Source: Ancylomarina sp. 16SWW S1-10-2 (GTDB taxonomy: Bacteria > Bacteroidota > Bacteroidia > Bacteroidales > Marinifilaceae). From it: DNA of 64,000 bases. Every line of letters begins with the position of its first letter. Positions within the stretch are counted from its first letter, which is position 1. This document shows, piece after piece, positions 18,072 through 26,012 of this stretch. Below the pieces are notes generated by a model. That model was not told where the DNA came from. It ran no database searches and worked only from the letters and a program-made list of their open reading frames with translations. The DNA lies in the NCBI RefSeq assembly GCF_009669305.1, contig NZ_SADB01000001.1, positions 423,771-487,770 of the forward strand, given 5' to 3'. The translations under genes and the position numbers were made by a program.

Positions 18072-19262
18072 TTATAAACCTAATTTCTTCGCTATCTCAG
18101 CAGGAATAGCTTCTTTGTGTATCAATATGGATATTGTTTTATATTGCAAAAAAGGCTTAGATGCATAAAAATATCCTCCGTAAGTATTCATATCGGTACC
18201 CCAAGAGTTTTTCACTAAATAATACTTACTTCCGTTCTGATCTTTTGCATTTCCTACAATATGCATCATATGATCTTCTGTTGATTCATAATTATCGAAC
18301 GCTTCCTGACGCATCTCTTGAGTTATTTCTTTTTCTTTTACAGGATAATCTGTTCCATAAGCAGATTTTTGATCACGACTCATATTTTGCCATTTCGAAA
18401 TCTCCGAATCAGCCATATTTTTAGATTCTGTATCTGGCACAACAGCAACACCTTTTCTATATGCAAAACCTTTTTCGCTCACATCACTTCCCCATGCAAT
18501 ACTGTAACCTTTATCAATAGCATTATCAACAATCTGCATCATCTCATCCATAGGCACATTTAAGACTTCGCCCAAAGACCAATTATCAGCTCCTTCGAAT
18601 ACAAAACTTTTATAGAATGGGTGATGCGTAAATGAAGTAATTGTTACGTAATCGTCCATATTTAATCCCAACTCATCAGCAAATGATTTCGCTGTATATT
18701 CTTTACCCTTATATTGGAACGACTCTGGAATTTCCCCCAAATATGCATCAAGAACACCATCAAAGCCTTTGATCCAAACTGGCGTAATTTTTTTATTCTT
18801 ATTTTTTACAATGGCTTCAACATAAGAATGTAGAACAGCATCCATCTCACCATGAACAGGAAGTGTCTCATCAAAAGTATTCCCAGAATAAGCTTCCTGT
18901 GGAACAATTCCGAATTGTTTAATCACATTTAATACATCCCAACCTTCAGCACCAGCCGAAAAACTCTTCATTCCATGAAAACGGACATAATCTATAGCTC
19001 TAAGGTGATAATTTTTATTGACCACAAACATTTCTGAAAGATCGAATTCGCCCTTCCCATTACGAATCAATTCAGACTCTAAAAAAGAATTCATACCATA
19101 AACCCAACAAGTTCCCGAACGATACTGATCTTTTACATCAGTCGTTTTTATCTGTTTTTCGATAGTAAACTCGTAACTTTTCTTGTCTTCTTTCTTCTTT
19201 GCAGATGATGGCATAACTAATCCCATTAACAAAACTGCTGTAATTATAATTTTTGCGTTCAT
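18072..19262 (-). CDS. Secreted C1 peptidase (bleomycin hydrolase/PepC-like)
   Basis: A 396-residue papain-fold cysteine peptidase of the C1B (PepC) family. The catalytic residues are in place: Gln46 and Cys52 (DQYRSGTCWVYG), His334 (DHMMHIVG) and Asn352 (VKNSWG). Unlike E. coli- or lactobacillus-type cytoplasmic PepC, it begins with a signal peptide (hydrophobic residues 4-18, cleavage near SSA), so it probably acts in the periplasm or outside the cell, trimming peptides for uptake. A peptide transporter of the POT family is encoded later in the window. Length is slightly under the usual 440-460 residues. Confidence 0.9.
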   Translation of the reverse strand: MNAKIIITAVLLMGLVMPSSAKKKEDKKSYEFTIEKQIKTTDVKDQYRSGTCWVYGMNSFLESELIRNGKGEFDLSEMFVVNKNYHLRAIDYVRFHGMKSFSAGAEGWDVLNVIKQFGIVPQEAYSGNTFDETLPVHGEMDAVLHSYVEAIVKNKNKKITPVWIKGFDGVLDAYLGEIPESFQYKGKEYTAKSFADELGLNMDDYVTITSFTHHPFYKSFVFEGADNWSLGEVLNVPMDEMMQIVDNAIDKGYSIAWGSDVSEKGFAYRKGVAVVPDTESKNMADSEISKWQNMSRDQKSAYGTDYPVKEKEITQEMRQEAFDNYESTEDHMMHIVGNAKDQNGSKYYLVKNSWGTDMNTYGGYFYASKPFLQYKTISILIHKEAIPAEIAKKLGL

Positions 19263-19455
19263 TATAAATAAAAATTTGTGTTATTTAAATATGCTTAAGT
19301 ATTGATATTACGATTCTTTGCCTATATTTTTGAAATTCTAAAGTACAAAACTAATGATTGTTAAATTGATTACTGACATCATTATTTGATGTTTTAAATA
19401 AAACAAAGAATAATCACCTAGACATCATCAATACATGTAAGAAACTCAACATACA

Positions 19456-19486
19456 AAAGCGGCTACATCTTATGAGTAGCCGCTTT
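19456..19486 (-). terminator. Terminator after the globin gene
   Basis: AAAGCGGCTAC (19456-19466) and GTAGCCGCTTT (19476-19486) are perfectly complementary. On the minus strand this lies about 25 bases behind the globin stop. Confidence 0.8.
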
Positions 19487-19509
19487 ATATATGATATCGA
19501 TTTTAAATT

Positions 19510-19944
19510 TTATTCTTTTGTATTCACCATCCAAATTGAAAAAATATTCAAGTAGTTCCAGAATGACATAATAATTTCTTCAGACACATCAAGCTTAGGC
19601 AAAATTTCTTTATAAGCATTAAGCCAAATTTCGCGAGCCTTTGGTGTAATTCTAAAGTGAATATGACGACTTACCAACTTCGGACTTCCCTGATTTTGAT
19701 TAAAGTAATCTGGACCACCTAAAACCTGTATAAAAAAATCAGACGATCGAAGTTTTGCCGCTTCAAATTCCATATCCCAACGAGGGAACATACCACCTAT
19801 TTCACTAGTTCGTAAAATGGTGTAATGATCATCCACCAATTTTCTAACTCCAGCCTCTCCTATGGCCGCTAACAATCTGACATCAGGACGAGTAACTTCC
19901 GGACGACCCACTCCTTCTGGAATAGGTGCTATTTCTAATTTCAT
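19510..19944 (-). CDS. Truncated-haemoglobin-like globin
   Basis: A 144-residue protein of the truncated globin superfamily. The pattern PKLVSRHIHFRITPKAREIWLNAY near residues 88-112 matches the F-helix region, with His94 as the likely proximal haem ligand and a conserved Trp in the G-helix. An FPRWD segment near 53 and FFIQVLGGPDYF near 70 also fit. Such globins bind O2 or NO. The N-terminus (PIPEGVGRPEVTRPDVR) is longer than in classic group I proteins. The gene is alone between terminators. Confidence 0.82.
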   Translation of the reverse strand: MKLEIAPIPEGVGRPEVTRPDVRLLAAIGEAGVRKLVDDHYTILRTSEIGGMFPRWDMEFEAAKLRSSDFFIQVLGGPDYFNQNQGSPKLVSRHIHFRITPKAREIWLNAYKEILPKLDVSEEIIMSFWNYLNIFSIWMVNTKE

Positions 19945-20162
19945 GATTTATACCTTTTATATTACAAACTCTATAAGTCCCCAATATTCGCTAAAATATA
20001 GTTCGGCTCTTTTATTTATTCTAATTTATTACAAATTAAATACTTTCAAGTCTTAAATTAGCATTTTATGAACAGGATTTTTAATCTGATTAATTTTTCC
20101 TAGATTTATATAATACAAAAACTTACAATATAAACCATTCTTTTGGTTTAAAACTGACAAAA

Positions 20163-20516
20163 ATGGATACTACAAAAGTTGATCTTTTCTTGATGACGAA
20201 TGCCAAATATTTTGAATGTCACCAAATTCCAACAATTAAAAATATGATTCAAGATTTGGATGATGACAAGTTTATCGTACTTCAAACTTTGAATCTAAAA
20301 GATCCAACCGTTGCTCTTATTCTTTCACTATTAAATATTATTGCTCCTTTTTCTTTCGATCGCTTTTATATTGGAGATATTGGTTTAGGAATCGTCAAGC
20401 TTTTAACCTGTGGTGGTTTCCTTATTTGGATTATTGTCGATTGGTTTATCATTATGGAGCGTACTCGTCAGCTTAACTTCGAAAAATTACAGCAAGCCTT
20501 ATTGTATAATGCCTAA
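20163..20516 (+). CDS. TM2-domain membrane protein
   Basis: A 117-residue protein with two C-terminal membrane helices joined by the TM2 signature DRFYIGDIGLGIVKLLTCGG near residues 65-82, then IWIIVDWFIIM. The first 50 residues are soluble. TM2 proteins have no firm function. The stop overlaps the start of the DUF2752 gene by eight bases, an arrangement that often joins these two families. Confidence 0.88.
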   Translation: MDTTKVDLFLMTNAKYFECHQIPTIKNMIQDLDDDKFIVLQTLNLKDPTVALILSLLNIIAPFSFDRFYIGDIGLGIVKLLTCGGFLIWIIVDWFIIMERTRQLNFEKLQQALLYNA

Positions 20517-20925
20517 GCAACGCTTATACCAACTGGTTAGTTTACTTTCAGTCTTAGCATACGGCTGGCTTATCTACAATTATTTCTTTCTTAACACAAG
20601 CGAAGAAGGAATTACTCTTTGTTGGTTTAAAACCATAAGTGGATTACCATGTCCTGCTTGTGGTTCAACCTCAGGAATTATTGAAATTTTCAAGGGGAAT
20701 TTTCACAAAGCATTTTATAATAACCCATTTGCATTTAGTTCTCTTGTGATACTAATTGTATCGTCATTTTGGGTGGCTTACGATTTAATATTGACAAAAG
20801 AAGGATTTTATAAGTTCTACATAAAAATCAACAACAAACTAAAAAAAAAGAGAATAATCATTCCGATTATTCTCCTGTTTTTTATTGTTTGGATTTGGAA
20901 TATATACAAATTCCTTAATTCATAA
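20509..20925 (+). CDS. DUF2752 membrane protein
   Basis: A 138-residue protein with three membrane helices and the family's hallmark CPACGSTSG near residue 40, which could bind metal or form disulphides. The function is unknown. I place the start at ATG 20509 (MPKQRLYQ) because it overlaps the TM2 stop by only eight bases; an in-frame ATG at 20410 would lie deep in the TM2 gene. The stop overlaps the convergent dehydrogenase gene by eleven bases. Confidence 0.85.
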   Translation: MPKQRLYQLVSLLSVLAYGWLIYNYFFLNTSEEGITLCWFKTISGLPCPACGSTSGIIEIFKGNFHKAFYNNPFAFSSLVILIVSSFWVAYDLILTKEGFYKFYIKINNKLKKKRIIIPIILLFFIVWIWNIYKFLNS

Positions 20926-21859
20926 TATTTCTAGGTTTTCCATCCAACCAAAGCTTAATATTCTCCACTACAATATCGATTCGTTTCCCGAATGATTCAT
21001 GGCTTGCAAAAGCAAAGTGTGGTAACATAATAAGGTTTGGTGCTGTAAATAAAATGTGCTCTTTTTTCAAAGGAGGCTCTTTTTCATAAACATCAACTGC
21101 TGCTCCAGCAATTTCACCATTTTTAAGAGCTTTGCAAAGAGCGTCACTATCAACAACAGGACCTCTAGCTGTATTAATCAGAATAGCAGTTTTCTTCATT
21201 GCTTTAAATTCCTCTTCACCCATTAAGCCTTTTGTTTCTGGAGTTAAAGGTGTATGTAATGAAACAATATCGGCTTCTTTTAATAGTGTGGCTTTATCAA
21301 CAAACTCAACACCATCAATCTGTTTTTTTGTTCGACTATATGCCAATACTCTACAATTAAACACCTTTGCTATTTCGGCAACTCTAAGTCCAATGTCTCC
21401 TGCACCAATAATTCCTAAACATTTACCATTAAGCTCAGTTCCTAAAAAAGCACCTCGACTACCTTCAGCTCTGGTAATAGCATCACCGCCTACAATTTTC
21501 CTATACAAAGATAAAATCATTCCAAGAGTTAATTCAGCAACAGATTCTGTTGAAAATCCTGCCGCATTACTCACCAATATATCTCTTTCGTTACAGGCTT
21601 TCATATCAATATGATCAACACCTGTAAATGCTACTGATATCATTGATAAATTTGGACAATTTGCTATAAAATTTGCAGAAAGAGGAATATTACTCACAAC
21701 GATAGCATCTGCACCATCGGCACGTTTAATTAATTCGGCTTCATTCTCATTTCGATCAGAAAAAAAGACAACTTCATGTCCAAGTTTCTCAAAACTAGAT
21801 TGTATCTGATTGAATTTGGAAGCATCAATCCCAATGGGTTCTAAAATAGATATTTTCAT
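20915..21859 (-). CDS. D-isomer-specific 2-hydroxyacid dehydrogenase
   Basis: A 314-residue NAD-dependent dehydrogenase that interconverts 2-oxoacids and (R)-2-hydroxyacids. The Rossmann motif GIIGAGDIGLRVA is near 150, and the catalytic Arg (NTARGPVVD, about 232), Glu (YEKEPP, about 261) and His (LPHFAF, about 282) are present. The substrate (glyoxylate/hydroxypyruvate, 3-phosphoglycerate or a branched 2-oxoacid) cannot be fixed. It sits about 1 kb from a 2-hydroxyacyl-CoA dehydratase-like gene, but on the opposite strand, so a shared pathway is only a possibility. Confidence 0.9.
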   Translation of the reverse strand: MKISILEPIGIDASKFNQIQSSFEKLGHEVVFFSDRNENEAELIKRADGADAIVVSNIPLSANFIANCPNLSMISVAFTGVDHIDMKACNERDILVSNAAGFSTESVAELTLGMILSLYRKIVGGDAITRAEGSRGAFLGTELNGKCLGIIGAGDIGLRVAEIAKVFNCRVLAYSRTKKQIDGVEFVDKATLLKEADIVSLHTPLTPETKGLMGEEEFKAMKKTAILINTARGPVVDSDALCKALKNGEIAGAAVDVYEKEPPLKKEHILFTAPNLIMLPHFAFASHESFGKRIDIVVENIKLWLDGKPRNIMN

Positions 21860-21966
21860 TTGTAATAGATATAATAATGGTAAAAATCAATTAATTGTTA
21901 TACTTTAAATATAGTTTATTTGTCACAAACATTTTATATTTTCACAAAAATCTAAATCGAAAAAAC

Positions 21967-22824
21967 ATGTTATCAAAAATACAAACAATAAAAAAACTGC
22001 TTGACAATTTTTGTAAGGAAATATTAAATAGTGAAGACTATGCTAAAATTTGCAACAAAATTCTCAATGAATTAGAACAACATGCAAGCCAACCTCTAAG
22101 TAAAGGGAAAAGCAATATTTGGGCAGCAAGTATAGCTCATGCAGCAGGTAGTATTAACCTACTTTTTTCAGCCTCATCCAATCCACACATAAGCGTTGAT
22201 GAATTAAACGCCTATTTTGAAACACGACCTACAACTACAAATAAAAAATCGCTAGACTTACGTGACTTACTTCACATATCACCATACAACGATGAATATA
22301 AGCCGATTAAGGATAACAATATGTCTACACATGAACTTAAGGAGATTATAACTCAACAATTCGGAATTTCAGAAGAAGATGCTAATACCCTTTTAGATAA
22401 TATAAACTCTTCCAATATTCCTTTTATTCCTAAAACAGATTATAGTGCAATCACCATTATTCCAAAACAAAAATTCTGGGATTGGGTTGCAACACAAATG
22501 GATATAAATGATATAACTCCGGATACGAAAACAGATTTTAATGTTTATCTGGTTTCTGATATCGTACTGGAAACTTCATTCGAAGAAGAGCTACATGAAA
22601 ACTTCCAAGAAATATTTAGGATTGAACTTTCAAAATATATCAATGAGGACTCTCAATTCCCAAAAGTCAATTATTTAGAATTTTTGCAGTGGTTCGAGAT
22701 AAAAAGTTCATCTCATGTTATGGATCTTACTGGCGACTTACTGGATGATTTTGATGATGAAGATTTTTTTGACAATGATCTTGATAATGATTTAAACACG
22801 CCACCTGACTTTTCCCAAAACTAA
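21967..22824 (+). CDS. DUF6398-like protein with acidic tail, unknown function
   Basis: A 285-residue cytoplasmic protein. The first 100 residues (KKLLDNFCKEILNSEDYAKICNKIL and AASIAHAAGSINLLF) look like DUF6398, a helical domain of unknown role often seen next to pRiA4b ORF-3-type proteins. The middle shows no motif I recognise, and the C-terminus is a run of Asp/Glu/Asn (DDFDDEDFFDNDLDND). I prefer ATG 21967 over the upstream TTG at 21895, because the 24-residue extension is AT-derived and unlike the rest. It precedes the double-cubane-like gene by 129 bases but has its own stop region; co-transcription is uncertain. Confidence 0.6.
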   Translation: MLSKIQTIKKLLDNFCKEILNSEDYAKICNKILNELEQHASQPLSKGKSNIWAASIAHAAGSINLLFSASSNPHISVDELNAYFETRPTTTNKKSLDLRDLLHISPYNDEYKPIKDNNMSTHELKEIITQQFGISEEDANTLLDNINSSNIPFIPKTDYSAITIIPKQKFWDWVATQMDINDITPDTKTDFNVYLVSDIVLETSFEEELHENFQEIFRIELSKYINEDSQFPKVNYLEFLQWFEIKSSSHVMDLTGDLLDDFDDEDFFDNDLDNDLNTPPDFSQN

Positions 22825-22915
22825 TTTCATGACATTCTCCCTCTAAAACATAAACTTCTTTAACTCTATGTTTAAGAAATAGTTCAGTTAACTAGGAATG
22901 AGTCTAAAAGCTTTC

Positions 22916-22923
22916 TACTTTTG
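22916..22923 (+). promoter_or_regulatory. -7 element for the dehydratase-like gene
   Basis: TACTTTTG fits TAnnTTTG and lies 31 bases before the ATG at 22954. An in-frame TTG at 22921 falls inside this element, which argues against it as a start codon. Confidence 0.55.
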
Positions 22924-22953
22924 CAGCCAAAATCATCAAAAACAGATATTATT

Positions 22954-24228
22954 ATGGCAGATTACACGCAAATGTGGACTGAGCTTGGTTTAAACCTAGA
23001 CAATCACAACGCACTACTAGAAAATCTAGGAGGCGCATACCAATCCATATTCATGACACAAGAAAATCGACCTGAAGGCATGGCCTATTTCGATTTTGTA
23101 ATGAGTGAAGCTCATGGTTTAAGAATACAGGAATTGCGTGATGAACAAAAAGCTGGTCGCAAAATTATTGGTTCATTTTGTGTCTTTGTTCCAGAAGAAA
23201 TTATTTTAGCTGCTGGTTGTACTTCTGTAGGCCTATGCGCTGGTGCTGATTTTGCACAAGACGAAGTAGAGAAAGTTCTACCACGTAACACTTGCTCCCT
23301 AATCAAATCCTTTTTTGGTTTTGAACTTGGAAAAGTATGTCCTTACATGGAAGCATCCGATTTGATTGTTGGAGAAAATACCTGTGATGGTAAGAAAAAA
23401 TCATTTGAGATTTTCAAGGAAATGGTTCCTAACTTCTATCAAATGGATTTGCCACAGACCAAAACACCTATGGCTAGACATATGCTTAAGCATGAATTCA
23501 AGAGCTTTGTTGAGAAACTTGAAGAAATGACTGGTAAAAGCATTAAGCTTGAAGATCTAAAACAAGGTATAGCTACTGTAAATGCTAAACGACAAGCTTT
23601 ACGTCGTTTATCAATGCTTCGTGCAGCTGATCCAGCTCCTATTTCAGGTTTAGATGCTCTATTGATCAATCAGATTGCATTTCTTGATAACCCAGCTAGA
23701 TTCACAGAAAAGGTTAATATCCTTTGTGATGAGCTAGAAATACGTGTTAAAGAAAATAAAGGTGCAAAAGCAACTAACGCTCCTCGAGTGGTAATCTCTG
23801 GTTGTCCAATGGCTATTCCTAACTGGAAATTACCTTCTATTATAGAAGCAAAAGGAGCAGTTATTGTAGGTGAAGAATCTTGTATTGGAGAACGTGGTCA
23901 ACGTAACTTAACAGACGATTCTGCTGACAACTTAGATGGCTTGATGGATTCTATTACAGATCGCTATTTCAAAATTGATTGTGCAGTTTTCACACCAAAT
24001 CAAGATCGTATTAACCATATCAAAGAAATGAAGCAACAATATAATGCTGATGGTATTATCCATTATGGTCTTCAGTTCTGCCAACCTTATATTATGGAAT
24101 CTTTCTCCATTGAAAAGCAATTGGAAAAAGAAAACATTTCGGTATTACGACTTGAAACTGATTACAGTCAAGAAGATATGGGACAGTTATCTACCCGTGT
24201 AGAAGCTTTTGTCGAAATTATCAAATAA
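22954..24228 (+). CDS. Single-subunit 2-hydroxyacyl-CoA dehydratase-like FeS protein (double-cubane cluster protein candidate)
   Basis: A 424-residue protein of the HgdB/FldC fold. True 2-hydroxyacyl-CoA dehydratases use two different subunits; here a single subunit gene is followed only by its activator, the arrangement of double-cubane cluster proteins (DCCP), homodimers with an [Fe8S9]-type cluster that reduce small molecules such as acetylene. Eleven cysteines are present: 76, 89, 95, 114, 129, 144, 258, 284, 310, 343 and 376. Those in CTSVGLC, RNTCS, GKVCPY, ENTCDGKKK, ISGCPMAIPN and EESCIGERG are in conserved-looking contexts. The physiological substrate is unknown. The start at 22954 follows a promoter element; no second subunit is in the window. 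Confidence 0.8.
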   Translation: MADYTQMWTELGLNLDNHNALLENLGGAYQSIFMTQENRPEGMAYFDFVMSEAHGLRIQELRDEQKAGRKIIGSFCVFVPEEIILAAGCTSVGLCAGADFAQDEVEKVLPRNTCSLIKSFFGFELGKVCPYMEASDLIVGENTCDGKKKSFEIFKEMVPNFYQMDLPQTKTPMARHMLKHEFKSFVEKLEEMTGKSIKLEDLKQGIATVNAKRQALRRLSMLRAADPAPISGLDALLINQIAFLDNPARFTEKVNILCDELEIRVKENKGAKATNAPRVVISGCPMAIPNWKLPSIIEAKGAVIVGEESCIGERGQRNLTDDSADNLDGLMDSITDRYFKIDCAVFTPNQDRINHIKEMKQQYNADGIIHYGLQFCQPYIMESFSIEKQLEKENISVLRLETDYSQEDMGQLSTRVEAFVEIIK

Positions 24229-24248
24229 TTTACCCTTATTAAAATAAT

Positions 24249-24288
24249 AAGAGTGGGAAACACATCAAGTTTCTCACTCTTTATTTTT
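24249..24288 (+). terminator. Terminator between the dehydratase-like gene and its activator
   Basis: AAGAGTGGGAAAC (24249-24261) pairs with GTTTCTCACTCTT (24269-24281) through one G-T wobble, followed by TATTTTT. It lies inside what would otherwise be a two-gene operon, suggesting partial read-through so that the activator is made in smaller amounts. Confidence 0.75.
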
Positions 24289-24317
24289 AAGTCTTAACAA
24301 GAGATAAATAGAAAACT

Positions 24318-25064
24318 ATGAGATTAGCAGGTATTGATATAGGCTCACGAAGTATAGAGCTAATTGTACTGGAAGATGGACAAGTCGTACACAGTAAGCA
24401 AGCAGAATCAGGCTATAATCCCATAGAAAGAGTCAAAGAATTAATCGCTGATATATCTTTTGATAAGATAATGGCTACTGGCTATGGTCGAGGTATTGTT
24501 GAAGTCGCCTTTAATTTTCCAACCGTTACCGAGATTAAAGCATACGGAGCTGGAGCCACTGGTTTATATCCTGGAGTTAGAAGCGTATTGGATATTGGCG
24601 GGCAAGACACCAAAGTTATCTCAATAAATGAGATGGGTAAAGTCACTAAATTTGAGATGAATGACAAATGTGCTGCTGGTACAGGTAAATTTCTCGAGAT
24701 GATGGCCACCACGTTGGGCTATCAAACTCATCAAATTGGCACCGAAGCTCAAAAGGGAGAAAAAGGTATTGAAATTAATAGCATGTGTGCTGTGTTTGCT
24801 GAATCTGAAGTCACTTCACTATTGGCAAAAGGATGTAAAAGGAACGATGTTGCCCTAGCTATTCACCAATCGGTATGTCGACGTGCTGTGGGCATGATTC
24901 GTAGACAAAATATAAGCACACCTTTAATGTTTGCTGGTGGAGTTGCCAACAACAGCTGTATGATTGAGCTTTTGGAACAAAGCCTAGGGGAGAATATTAT
25001 TGTGCCTGAAAAACCTCAATTTGTGGGTGCATATGGAGCTGCTGTGCTAGCAGGTTTATCTTAA
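24318..25064 (+). CDS. ATP-dependent activator of the dehydratase-like protein (BadF/BcrD/HgdC family)
   Basis: A 248-residue ATPase of the ASKHA fold that carries one [4Fe-4S] cluster between two identical subunits and drives a low-potential electron into its partner. ATP-binding stretches are GIDIGSRSIELIV (residue 5), LDIGGQDTKVI (91) and FAGGVANN. The cluster ligands are Cys118 (NDKCAAGTGKFLE) and Cys157 (NSMCAVFAESEV), 39 residues apart as in HgdC (127/166). The pairing with a single-subunit partner fits the reductase of a double-cubane protein. It is followed by a bidirectional hairpin. Confidence 0.9.
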   Translation: MRLAGIDIGSRSIELIVLEDGQVVHSKQAESGYNPIERVKELIADISFDKIMATGYGRGIVEVAFNFPTVTEIKAYGAGATGLYPGVRSVLDIGGQDTKVISINEMGKVTKFEMNDKCAAGTGKFLEMMATTLGYQTHQIGTEAQKGEKGIEINSMCAVFAESEVTSLLAKGCKRNDVALAIHQSVCRRAVGMIRRQNISTPLMFAGGVANNSCMIELLEQSLGENIIVPEKPQFVGAYGAAVLAGLS

Positions 25065-25104
25065 CTAGATTAGTTATCAAAATCATTAAGCTTTTAAGCT
25101 AAAA

Positions 25105-25137
25105 AAAACCTCCATTCAGAATAGAATGAAGGTTTTC
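25105..25137. terminator. Bidirectional terminator after the activator gene
   Basis: AAAACCTCCATTC (25105-25117) and GAATGAAGGTTTT (25124-25136) pair with one internal mismatch, flanked by A and T runs. It serves two convergent genes. Confidence 0.75.
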
Positions 25138-25154
25138 AATTGATAAAAATATCT

Positions 25155-25916
25155 TTATTTTTTTGCTCTGATATACACATGTTTTATTGTTGCCCTATCT
25201 GTATCTCTCTCATCAATATCAAAATGTTTCTTAAGAGATTTAATTAAAGGAGTCAGTTTTTCAAAACCATAATTTCGTGGATCAAAGTCTGTCCTTTTTT
25301 TAATCAGAAGGTTTCCTACATCGCCAAGAAATGCCCAGCCATCCTCATCAGCAATATCATTAACACTTGCAGCCACTAGACTAATAAGTTTTTTGTCGGG
25401 CTTATAAATAGAACTTTTCTTTCTAGCTGCTCGTTTAGGTTCTTCATCAACTACTGAAGCTTCAGCATGTGTCGAACGTTTTAGAATTTCAATATAGATG
25501 AACTTATCACAGGCAGCAATAAATGGTTGTGGTGTTTTTTGTTCCCCAAAGCCAAATACTTTCATTCCCGATTCTCTTAACCTAACTGCCAACCTGGTGA
25601 AATCACTATCACTAGACACAATACAAAAGCCATCAACTCTTTCGGTATAAAGAATATCCATGGCATCAATAATCATGGCAGAGTCGGTAGCATTTTTACC
25701 TGTAGTATAACCATATTGTTGAATTGGTGTAATAGCATTCTCTAGAAGTACCGATTTCCATCCTGCCAAATTAGGTTTTGTCCAGTCACCATAGATTCGT
25801 TTAAATGTGGGTACTCCATATTTCGCAATTTCTTCCATCATAGCCTTCACATCTTTTGAAGACACATTATCGGCATCAATTACAACAGCAAGTTTTAAAT
25901 CATCTTTTGTTTTCAT
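25155..25916 (-). CDS. NYN-domain RNase-like protein with OST-HTH/LOTUS domain
   Basis: A 253-residue protein with an N-terminal NYN (PIN-like) nuclease fold: acidic residues in VVIDADNVS (14-18), ATDSAMIIDAMD (near 78) and IVSSDSDFTRLAVRLRE (near 100) are typical metal ligands. After a Lys/Arg-rich linker (residues 155-170), about 180-250 is an OST-HTH (LOTUS) RNA-binding domain (LVAASVNDIADEDGWAFLGDVGN, FDPRNYGFEKLTPLIK). Such proteins are thought to cleave or sequester RNA. The gene stands alone. Confidence 0.85.
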   Translation of the reverse strand: MKTKDDLKLAVVIDADNVSSKDVKAMMEEIAKYGVPTFKRIYGDWTKPNLAGWKSVLLENAITPIQQYGYTTGKNATDSAMIIDAMDILYTERVDGFCIVSSDSDFTRLAVRLRESGMKVFGFGEQKTPQPFIAACDKFIYIEILKRSTHAEASVVDEEPKRAARKKSSIYKPDKKLISLVAASVNDIADEDGWAFLGDVGNLLIKKRTDFDPRNYGFEKLTPLIKSLKKHFDIDERDTDRATIKHVYIRAKK

Positions 25917-26012
25917 ATTTTTTTATAATAAAGGAGTTATATTGTTTTTATAATTGTGATTTACAGTACAACATACTCTTAGAGTTAAATTTTATAGCTT
26001 AAATAAAATTAT

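Noticed and set aside
22921-22953. TTG start for the dehydratase-like gene
   Set aside because: The TTG is part of the TACTTTTG promoter element, so the mRNA would begin after it; ATG 22954 is preferred.
22954-24228. Complete 2-hydroxyglutaryl-CoA dehydratase
   Set aside because: Only one subunit gene is present; a two-subunit enzyme would need a second HgdA-like gene, which is absent here.
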